Shown: positions 55,031-64,000 of the stretch, in pieces | Position numbering within the stretch: the stretch's first letter is position 1 | How the letters are laid out: each line of letters opens with the position of its first letter | From: Zhengitettix transpicula | Lineage: Eukaryota > Arthropoda > Insecta > Orthoptera > Tetrigidae | Reading direction: 5' to 3' | DNA: 64,000 nucleotides | Assembly (NCBI GenBank): GCA_037074705.1 | Contig: CM073590.1 | Coordinates: 37,223,895-37,287,894 of the forward strand | Position numbers and translations under genes: made by a program | Notes under the pieces: generated by a model | Database searches by the model: none | Seen by the model: the letters and a program-made list of their open reading frames with translations, nothing else | What the model was told of the DNA's origin: nothing

Positions 55031-56389
55031 CGTCACTTTCCTTTAGGACCCTGGAAAACTAGTTAGTTACTAAATTATTTGAGGCCTTTATGCTATCACA
55101 GGTCTCCATTTTCTTTTGATATTGATCACTTGTTCATAGAATGAAGTTGCCTATTACTCTTTTTTATCGGGTATTAGACAGAAATGTGTTCTTGCATTGC
55201 TTCTAGCCTTGTATTTTTGTTTCTATAATTAAATAGAAATTAGTCTCTAAATGCAAACTTGGAAAACATTATTTTTTCCGTTTGCCACTTATTACTTGTA
55301 TCCTCAAGGATAATTAAATTCCTTTCAAACACGCCTTCAAACAGTAACTGAACGGAAAAAAATTTCGGTTAATTTCGGAACAAATTTGTTTCCTAACAAT
55401 GTCCGACGAAAATGTTTCGCAACGTTGCTCATAGACTGTGCAACACTTCAAAAACATATCGAAGCAAAATGTCAATTATAAGAGACACATAGTTACACGT
55501 GTTCTCTATCTGACAGTCCGATCAAGGGAACTTTTTTAAGAAGAAAAGAATTGGGAATAAAAACTAGTAGATTTCTATTTCAACACATATGGAGATTCAA
55601 TACTATTTAACTAACTTTAATCATTACACCTTTAATTAATAATTATTTATATTACATTACTATATAAATTGATTTTGTGTGTTTATTACATCAGAAGGAA
55701 TAAACTGTGATAGAAAATAATGTTTTGATAAAGGCATAAAATCATTTTAATATTTTTTAAATTATCAATTGGACATGAACTGAAATTAGAAAAACCGTTC
55801 TTTTTTCAGAAAGAAAACCGGAACTGAATTGATACATATTTTTGAATATGAACTTGAAGGAAAATCAAACCGAAAAAAAGAACCACTGGAAGTCCTACAT
55901 TTTAGTCAGGAATGTGTGCGCCACCTCAATCAGAAAGGTTTTGAAGTCGTTCGCAGAATTGTTCTCAATTCTTGACACGAAAAGTTCTACAAATCATTCA
56001 ATTTTCATAAAACGTTATTTCCTAATGATACTAAGGAATTAATTTGCTCGTTCGCATTTGGCATCGACTATAAGTAAACTTGGAACATGACTGGTGTTAT
56101 TGTTATTTGGCACCAGTTTTAGTCGTGGTTCTTTGAGGAATTTCTTACTTAATTCAATGAAGTGTAGTGTGGAAAAAATCGCTGTTTTATTGGAATTTTA
56201 TGATTTGTCATTACTAGTATATAATTATTGGGTACATATAACCAAAGGCACTTATTAAGGATTTGCGGCAGTAGCGGTCTAACATTAGACTGAAAACTTT
56301 GACGGTTACAAGGATTGCAGAATAAAGCATGGACGGATAATAGTTCGAAATCAGATAGTTCCCGTTTCGAGTCTAGATAGGAATAATGG
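55031..56389. other. AT-rich, no gene recognised
   Basis: Nothing recognisable. A 66-codon plus frame at 55842-56042 is Lys/Asn-rich, as expected by chance in AT-rich DNA. Confidence 0.4.
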
Positions 56390-56700
56390 CTTCGTATCTC
56401 CGCCAATTAACGCCTCCTGTGTTAGATAATCTGTTCAAGGTATTTCTGATGCTGAAGTTGGTGAGTTACTTTGCAAGATTGGATCGATTAGAGCACCAAG
56501 ACAATGGGCAGTCCTGGCGAGCAGACGGCGTGACGGGGCTGGACTCTTCATGGCCAGCGCGGGGCCATTAAACGCGCTATAACGAGGTGGAAACAGCATT
56601 ATTCCAGAGCTTTTAGTGCTCGCGACGGCCAATGAAATGCGGACGCTTTCATCACCATCCGGTCAACTCCCCGTGGAGATGGTGGATGCTTATCCCACGA
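56390..56700. promoter_or_regulatory. GC-richer island, candidate regulatory element
   Basis: Balanced composition with GGCCAGCGCGGGGCCATTAA, ACGCGCTATAACGAGG and CGCGACGGCCAATGAAATGC (containing a CCAAT box). Short frames on both strands lack domains. It is unique in the window. An intronic promoter or enhancer is possible. Confidence 0.3.
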
Positions 56701-57329
56701 ATAAAGACATTCGAGACATATTTATTGGCTAAAAGCATTTTAATCAACAGCCATTCATATAGTAATATATTTTGATTCCTGCGCATGTTTTTGGATATTT
56801 AAAGCTGTAACTAATATTCGAAGTCGTTCACAGAATAATCCACAATAAAATTCTGAAATAATGATTTCAGATAATATATTTAAATAATTATTCAAAATTT
56901 ACTACCTTTACCGAGGAAAATTTTCCGTAGTATATTAATTACAGTATAGTTCAGTAAATATGTATTCATTTTAAGACTTATTTATGGGCCATTAATTGAG
57001 GTCAACTAAGAGAATAGTATTTATCAGATTTTATCCGAAATTCAAGTGTTAGTTGAACAGTAATTTATTATAATAATACATTTACAAAATACAGATATAT
57101 TTGAAGAAATTAGGCTTAGTTTAAAGCTCAATTTTCTTTTTAATTTGATCCTGATGTAGAGGAATCGTTCTGGGCGTAATTTATTACATTTGTATTTGGT
57201 AAATATGTTATTAAACATCTAGGATATTATTCAATACAAGCAATGTTTTTTAAAAAACTTATAAATTCGTAATAACGACTGTTGTATTGGATGAATCTTA
57301 ATAACTTGTAACAGTCTTCATTTATTGAC
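56701..57329. other. AT-rich, no gene recognised
   Basis: No coding, RNA or repeat signal that I can support. Confidence 0.45.
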
Positions 57330-58089
57330 AACTAGCTAGTGCTCGGCGTTGTCCGTGTACTTATTTATATAAACCATGAAAAGTATTTAATTCTATATTA
57401 ATCTTTAGTTAAGACGAGATTTAACCAAAATCTAAATGTTCCTAGTTCCGTACATACTTTCGGCCGATAGTGCATTAATTGAACAGCTGTAAAATACACT
57501 GAATTTTATTGCATCAATCCCAACAAACATAGCTCCGAATTTCTTTACGAATAGAATACTTAAATATATTCCTCGAGTAATGCAGGATATAATTGTTCCT
57601 CAGTCTTCAGACATTACCAAATATTAAATTAATGAAATTTGTAGCTATATTCTCAATGTAAACAAATGGTCGCCATATTAGCGACACTAATAAGGACGCG
57701 AAAATTAACATACATTTTCCACAAGGATCAAAAACTATTTCGTGTTGCTTTTTATTATCATTCGATGGAGTATTACAGTATACAATTTTACATTTTATTC
57801 AATGAAAATTATTTTGCTTTACTTCATTTGTTCGTCGCGTAGTAACGTCTCTCTATCGCGTGACGTCATGGCTTCTCGGCGCGCAGTAATTTAACACAAA
57901 ATTATCACGGTTTTCAATAATAATTGTATCCCTATTTGTGCTAAGGGTTTCTCACCCCCACAGCGGTTTAAAGAATGTGTACCTAGTTTTGTTGCAATCT
58001 GTCCACGCGTTTAAAGTTGTATAGAAATTAACGTAAATACACAGATACATACATTCATGCAAATATACATCCTTTTCTATTATATAGAT
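57330..58089 (+). mobile_element. Dispersed repeat of ~760 bp, copy 2 (CRE-containing)
   Basis: Co-linear with 28139-28923 from AACTAGCTAG to TATTATATAGAT. The TC run is short here. The TGACGTCA palindrome is kept at 57861-57868 within GCGTGACGTCATGG. No open frame. Confidence 0.65.
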
Positions 58090-58160
58090 ATTTATTACAA
58101 CATATGTAAGTCACAAATTGTTCAGAAACTTTCGGCTCTCATAGCCATATTCATCTGAAA
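58090..58160 (-). mobile_element. Retroelement end with a hammerhead-like core
   Basis: Minus strand: TCAGATGAATATGGCTATG, AGAGCCGAAAGTTTCTG, then CATATGTTGTAATAAA. GAUGA and GAAA are retained, and stem II can pair (GGCT/AGCC). It abuts the end of the dispersed repeat at 58089 exactly, suggesting one element inserted at the terminus of the other. Confidence 0.45.
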
Positions 58161-58414
58161 TTAACTTCTTCATGACTCGGCGAACAGCGAACAAGTTTTA
58201 ATTTTTCCAGAGTACGCGAACGGACTGCTAGAAAATAAGTCCATTAGAAAAAACGTTCATTGATCTAGTGTGGGAATATAGTATTTTGTATGACTTGCGT
58301 CATCTTGATTATAAAGATGCAGTTAAGAAAGGAGAAGCATGGAGAGTTTAAAATCCGTCATTATATAGAATCAGTCAGAACTGAATACATTTTACTCGGA
58401 AAACAACCCTCTAG

Positions 58415-58870
58415 AATTAGATTAGATTTTATTAGTTCCATTAGTCTTATACTGAGGAAATAGGACAAGTCAAATTGATATTACTTACAAATGTATGAAT
58501 GAGATATACATAAATACTCTAGATGTTTAAGACTATACATAAATAGTGATATGAAGAATTTAAAGTGTACATATTTGAAATTAAAATAAATAAGTTCAGG
58601 AAGAATATAAGGAATACTTCATACGTAAATAAGGGAGAATAAGTTAGGATTACAGAACATTATGTAAGTAACAAAACATAAATATAAAGTAAGGAATAAA
58701 AAATATTTGAAAGATGAACTTCACTTCACAAATAGCACTAAAAAGTTTCAAAAAATAACACTGCACTGAACAAATAACAATCCTATTTGTATATCATTTT
58801 CTTGTACTGCTCTAGAAGAATTTATCTGGCAGCTCTTCTCAGTGGCTGGAAATCTCGTACGGACGACATG
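58415..58870 (-). mobile_element. LINE 3' UTR and tail (minus)
   Basis: 58415-58562 is the inverted match of 13308-13453. In transcript orientation it ends GGAACTAATAAAATC then TAATCTAATTCTAG. The segment upstream (to about 58870) has the T-rich, stop-dense character of a LINE 3' UTR and starts near a GC-richer stretch (CCAGCCACTGAGAAGAGC). The reverse transcriptase is not present, so it is 5'-truncated. Confidence 0.5.
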
Positions 58871-59859
58871 AAATAAACAATTGTGAAGTATCAGTTGGAC
58901 GTACAGTCAATAAAGATTTATATTAGTATTCCATAAATTAACCAGTATCTTCTAGGGAACTAATTTAAGTTTGGCTCAGGCCGATTTACAAATTCGTTAA
59001 GAGTAATACGCGCCGTTAATCAGCAGAGTTTTGCATTCTTAATAAATAAGAATAAAGAAGAATAAATAAGAACATTTGAAATATATAGTCTCTATATCTA
59101 TGCCTGCATTAGTTCACTATTATTTCCTTTTTCGTCTTGTTGCTAAATTCACAGCTAACAAAACAAGCATTTATTCTTCGTCAGACGAACATGGTTATTA
59201 CTTGATAAAGAAATAATTCGCACTTGTTCTCCATCACTTGTACGAGTTCGGTTTCGTTTCACGTATCTGAATGTTATACTAACTCTAACGGTGGTCCGTA
59301 AATTAATTTCTTGTGAAGATGGTATACAGTGAACAGGAATCGCTATTGAAATAATATTTCGAGAATAATCCAAAACAATTGGTCCGTACCAAGTGTAATT
59401 GTTGCACAAAAACTGCCCGTAATCTTGAAATTTTAAATAACGGAAATAAACCTGGTAATTTCAGAGTGAAACTGACTTTATTTCATTTTGTGGTCAAAGT
59501 TCCCGTCCATTGTTCTCTTTGTTTTGAAACGAAATGTTTGGCAGTGCATTATCACGTATGAAGTGCAAATATCCTTAATTTCAGAACTGTTTTCATTTAC
59601 AATGTATCTCATACACTTTCTTTACCAAACTGATGAATATCAACCCGGGAAGGGATTAAAACGAACCTCATATTCTCGTACTGCTTCGTGACGCCTCTAT
59701 GACGTTGGAATGAGAAGACGGTCATCGTGAATAAACGCAAGTAGTTCGTCTGTCAGGTTCGTCAACCCTATTATTTATATATTCGCTGTAACATCACAAT
59801 CGAAACGTTACAATGAAGTGCTAATGTTCTTGCGCGCAGTGCTAAATAAAACAGCGCAG
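58871..59859. other. AT-rich, no gene recognised
   Basis: Short frames at 59155-59691 on both strands overlap and show no domain. Confidence 0.35.
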
Positions 59860-60240
59860 CATCTCGACTGATGAATAGATGGCATGGACACTCAGTGCGC
59901 CAGTCGTAGAAATAACGAGAACCGTTGCAGTTAGAATTAATAGCCGCCTCGTAGCTTTATTTTTCGCTCGCCGTTCCCTCTACGCATTCACCAGCGTGTT
60001 CCGTTTACCATAACTTCTGGGTGTGTGTTGTGTGAAAACACAGTCCGCGCTGTTGTTTTGTTGCTAGCCGGCTCGGGTCACTGTTTTAAAATTCATTCGA
60101 TAGCGCATTGTTCAGGTTTATGTTTACCTATCCTCGGAATGAGGCCCTTTATTACAATATTTGCCAGTAGTCACACACGCGGTTTCCACCGTTCAAACAG
60201 CGATGACTGGGCTAGACGCGTGACACGCAAGACTGAGCAA
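59860..60240. promoter_or_regulatory. GC-richer island, candidate regulatory element
   Basis: Balanced composition with GCAGTTAGAATTAATAGCCG, TAGCTTTATTTTTCGCTCG and CACGCGGTTTCCACC. The 102-codon plus frame at 60025-60333 shows no domain. Unique in the window; function inferred from composition. Confidence 0.25.
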
Positions 60241-60788
60241 ATAAACTACGTAAAGCTACACTTGCTATCAATTATACATAGTCATATATACAAGAAATTG
60301 TATATTGCTACGAATGGTATCTTCTGTAAATAGTAGAACCATTTATAATGGAATGACAGTCAATGACGTTGATTCTTTCAGAATCCACTAAACTACAAGA
60401 CAATTTTACCCAAAACACTTCATATTTATATAACTAAGATTTTTTCATGATTAATCATACAAAGTAAACCAAATGAATAATACATAAATACTAAAAACAA
60501 TAATTAATTATTCTTAAACGCATTCCAAAAAAAATTAATGCGGTTATTATCCACCACGCTGATGATGGCTGAACGATAAGGCAAATGAAAGAATATGTGT
60601 TGAAAAAGATAACCAATCACTTCCTAAATTACATTTAAATTAATGGAAACAATCAAAAATTAAATGTACGTAGTGGTAGTAATGCAAATAAATATTTCAC
60701 TTAATCGAATACCTACTCGAACACATATTTTATTTCCTCATTTTAAATAAATGATGTGCAGGACTCGTGATTAATACAAACTATTTTA

Positions 60789-61252
60789 AACCAACGTCCA
60801 AGTCCTCAAAAATTTATTTCATTGAAATAATGGTAATTATGAACTACAGCAAAGTCTTTAATCTGAGCATTTTGAGCATTAAAATTATAAACGTCGTGTG
60901 TATAATTTGTTTATAAAAATTTTCTGACTAACAGGCTGCTAATTTTATTTAAATATGAAGTCAGATAGTTATAATCGTTAAGAAGTTTTATTCTTTTGTA
61001 AAACTTACAAAAGTGTAATTAAATTAAACGCCATTCATTATTTTACATAATTTTATTATTATGTTAGCATACATAAGTGTGATAAAATTAAACGTCATTT
61101 TCATTTACATCAATTTAATAAAAAAATTCACGTAAATTAATGATAAGAGCTTCATTTTTATTATACTATTGTATGGTTTTAAAGCTGCTTGTTGCATTTT
61201 ATAACTTACATTATTTCTATGAAATAAGATTTTTGAGGACTTGGACGTTGGT
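60789..61252. mobile_element. MITE of 464 bp with ~44-bp terminal inverted repeats
   Basis: The left end is AACCAACGTCCAAGTCCTC then AAAAATTTATTTCATTG. The right end is its complement, CTATGAAATAAGATTTT then GAGGACTTGGACGTTGGTT. The arms differ at only a few positions. The interior is AT-rich and non-coding, with an internal direct repeat (GTGTAATTAAATTAAACG and GTGTGATAAAATTAAACG). Short length, TIRs and lack of coding make this a miniature inverted-repeat transposable element. The superfamily cannot be set without a secure target-site duplication. Confidence 0.75.
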
Positions 61253-63399
61253 TGTTATATATTACTGATGTAAATACTTTTGGGTATTCACTAATTCATC
61301 CTAACAAATGTAGAATATTAGCTGGGTCCGTTCACTCCAGGTAAAAATGTCATAATAAAGTTTAATAAACAGCATAGGAAACTAATTAGCCCCTGGTAGG
61401 AACCCGCCAACATTATAACTGTGACATTTTTAGCCCCTTAAATTATGAAAATAAAATTTAAGACTAAGTAGAATAAGACTTTATGAATACGTGATAAAAA
61501 CGTCCTGTGATTTCATGTTCCAAATAATCTACCTCATTGATTTCGTGAGAGAATAGATTTTTAATTATTTTTCTAACGACCGTTAAAAAATTCTCAAGTC
61601 ACATCGAAACTTCCGGCATTATTAAATTTAAACTTTCTTAGTTATTGCTTCTGCATTTAAAGTTTGTCTATATGAAGGTCGTATTTAATTTTATTATTTT
61701 TTAACAGACGTTAATATATATGTTGGACTTACAGTTCAGTTGATAAGAGCTTAAACAAAGCGACGGGGAAGACTTAGATATTTATTATTAAAATACAATT
61801 CTCATAAGCGTTTTTTTTTGTAGACCTAAAAGACAATTTACACATTATGAAGAACTAACTTTAATTACACTTTTCTAAAGCGAATCATGGTATCTTTGCG
61901 ACGATACTGAATTACCACAGTCAATTCCGGTATCTTATGGGAACATGTTTCTAGTGTCCTGTGATTCCGTGATGCAACAGTAATATTCTACTTAATTGAT
62001 TTAGTTTTTTTTTTCTTTTTGAAGTGTTGTGGCTCTCCATGTTAGAATGTATTTCTGACAAATAAGCATAGATTCCCTTTGATGACATCCTATACTCAGG
62101 ACACAAATTATGATCACCAGCAATCCCGTAATGTTGGACAGATGCCGTTTGTAACAGGAAAGTGTGACAGTCAATGTGTTCCTGTTTTAAGTAGGATAAA
62201 AATAAGATGAAATTCAAATTATCAAGCACCAATCCTCACTTTCAATAAATTGATTATGTTCCGCACACCACATCCACCGATTATTACTTTAATTTTCATT
62301 GTTTTAACCTCATGTGTCCTCATTTTCTTGGAGCATAGTTAGAAAAATTGTAAACTTGTTTTTTAGTGAGTGTTGCTTAGGGCCTTGTACGACAACTCAA
62401 AATGTTCGAGTAGCGCGCCTTGTGAGAGTATTTGTGGAGTGATGATGTTGCCGATCCCCAGCGGTAGTCCCAAGTCACTGGTCCGTGGAACTGGGACGCC
62501 CGTTCGACAAGACAGCTTATACTAGTTTCGATGCGGAACTCTCTTCGGAGGACACAAGATTGTCGAGGAACAAAAAAAAAACTTTCGCAAATAACGTTAG
62601 GAGTGTTATTACTCGATTTCGGCAAGAGGGGAAGCACAAATCATAAAAAAGTTTCTCCAAGTCCATTACATTTTTCTCGCAGGCGAGGGCACGAGAGTAA
62701 CAATCATTGTCCCCGCTCCCCGTTCCGGAGAACGAGAAATGTTATCACTGCACCTGCTTTATGGAGGCAACTCGGCGTCTGACAGACTCCGGCGCGCTGC
62801 AGTACACAGGGACCGAGCCAACTTTTATTGTCACGACACTGCAGCCAAGGGTTAGCAGGCGGTCAACTGCATTGCGAAACAAAGACATTGTATTTTTGTT
62901 CCATTTGTGAACATAACTGTCCGCGATTTTTCCGAAACGTCTAGGAAGGATAACCGAGGGGCTGAACCGTCTTGGATTTACCATTCTTGCTTGTAATTGC
63001 AAAAATAATGCCAAAAATGAGAGTAAACCGAATAAAACGCAATGATGAAAATTTCTATCTGTCAGTACTGAATTAAAGAAGAGGAAAGACTCAGGGAAAC
63101 GAAAGAACCTTACATCATGAATATGATGTAAGTGACGAGACGTATATGAGCATGAGAGAAAATTCCTTACCACCTGAATGTTTTCCACAGCTTCCAGGCA
63201 AAGAGTAAGCTAGGGTGTGGCGGAATTAGAGAAGTAGGCATGTTCACTGGCGTAACCTATACAAGGTTTTTTTTCCCCCAACAGAGTCTTTTATTTATTA
63301 TTCTCTGTTTTCCTGTTTAGGACGTCCTGTAGCAGCATTTTCTGCCTCATTTAATTTCCTTTCCCCCTTCCAGATCCCGTGCAAAGCCACTCCGACACC
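61253..63399. other. No gene recognised; balanced stretch 62380-63190
   Basis: 61253-62370 is AT-rich. 62380-63190 has overlapping frames on both strands, the longest 147 codons (63188-62745 minus). None has a domain, and the minus frame is a mix of basic and hydrophobic residues without pattern. A spliced exon here cannot be excluded. Confidence 0.3.
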
Positions 63400-63850
63400 C
63401 TCTTTTAGCACCGTGCGCAGCGGCCGACCGTTATGCGTATATGCAATTAATCTAATTGTAATTTAGCGCCCGTGCTCCGTGGACTCGTAAATAACGCCCG
63501 CCTGGATAATTAAAACGCATATTTGCGGCCTCTCTGACTGACCCGGACAAACGTTTCGAGCCGCATTAGCCCAACTGCTGCACTTATATTGTGCGGACCC
63601 CACCTCGCAATATTCTGGCCTGGAATGCCGATAGAGGCGGAAGGGAATGCTCAAGGTGGGGGCTATATTTGGAACGTCTGCCGAAAGTCTGAAGGCGTCT
63701 ATAAGATCCGCGGTACGGTATGGAATAAGTAATGATTTCGCTAGACTAGTCGGCATCCACATTTTTCAGTCGAGGACTGACTGGCGGGCTGTTATTCTTG
63801 CCGCCTGTAGATTCAATTTACGGCCAACTTCAAATTCACGCACAATGTTC
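63400..63850. promoter_or_regulatory. GC-rich island, candidate developmental enhancer
   Basis: Contains GCGTATATGCAATTAATC and TAATTGTAATTTAGCGCCC (homeodomain and POU-type cores), CCTGGATAATTAAAACGC (a GGATAA GATA/bicoid-type core beside ATTA) and dense CpG to 63660. Frames on both strands overlap without domains. Unique in the window. One of the most enhancer-like stretches by motif content. Confidence 0.35.
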
Positions 63851-64000
63851 TTGCGAATTGAACGAGTCGAATAATAACTGTTGAGAAACATCGTGAAGAA
63901 TGGTTGAGCAGTGCATTTCAAATAACACTCACTTACAGCTAATTGTAACTGATTCAATATATTTTTAACGAGAAAAATAAAATTTAATAAATAAATAAAA

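Larger units (their letters stand above)
9318..64000 (+). other. Probable long first intron (continues beyond the window)
   Basis: After the donor at 9318 I find no further convincing exon on the plus strand, no gene on the minus strand, and only transposable-element debris, microsatellites and GC-rich islands. One first intron of more than 54 kb is common for regulatory genes in large insect genomes. Short exons without recognisable domains could be missed by eye, and the transcript could end in the window with a tiny exon I did not see. Confidence 0.35.

Noticed and set aside
62745..63188. 147-codon minus-strand frame
   Set aside because: Irregular composition with no recognisable motif, and overlapping frames on the other strand. 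Kept only as a non-coding stretch.

Overview
The window looks like nuclear DNA from an arthropod, most likely an insect with a large, repeat-rich genome. It is strongly AT-rich, has no operons or densely packed genes, and carries many microsatellites, Penelope-like retroelement debris, LINE tails and MITE-like inverted repeats. GC-richer islands of 100-400 bp are scattered through it. I cannot name the species.

Only one convincing gene segment is visible. A GC/CpG-rich block (about 8585-9052, plus strand) leads into a coding exon at 9053-9317 that encodes 88 residues ending in a run of 13 alanines. A consensus splice donor follows at 9318. No later coding exon could be recognised, so the simplest reading is: distal sequence and promoter (1-9052), first coding exon, then 54.7 kb or more of first intron to the end of the window. 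I could not identify the gene from this low-complexity N-terminus.

Layout: 1-8.5 kb holds AT-rich upstream DNA with an inverted pair of ribozyme-like motifs (60-216), a CTCF-like site (1886), an old repeat copy (3.5 kb), a nearly perfect 164-bp tandem duplication (5694-6020) and a GC-rich island (7640-7975). 8.6-9.3 kb is the promoter and exon. 9.3-28 kb is intron with a LINE tail, a CTCF-like site, a GC-rich repeat family ('family R') and a 1.1-kb TIR element carrying a decayed Arg-rich reading frame. 28-41 kb is a retroelement-rich zone: a CRE-containing dispersed repeat, two copies of a dumbbell-like element with hammerhead-ribozyme-like cores, and a decayed Penelope-like element with reverse transcriptase and GIY-YIG domains. 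41-58 kb holds more family R copies and ribozyme-like ends, and the second copy of the CRE-containing repeat. 58-64 kb has a LINE tail, a 464-bp MITE and a GC-rich island with homeodomain-type TAAT cores.

The most interesting theme is a set of about a dozen short loci with hammerhead-like cores (CUGANGA, stem II, GAAACGUYG). They occur singly, in inverted pairs, and 3' of the Penelope-like endonuclease. The second theme is family R, a GC-rich, apparently non-coding repeat with conserved hairpins present in at least seven copies. The third is the Arg-rich reading frame inside the TIR element at 21.2-22.3 kb. All assignments come from reading the sequence; no database search was run.
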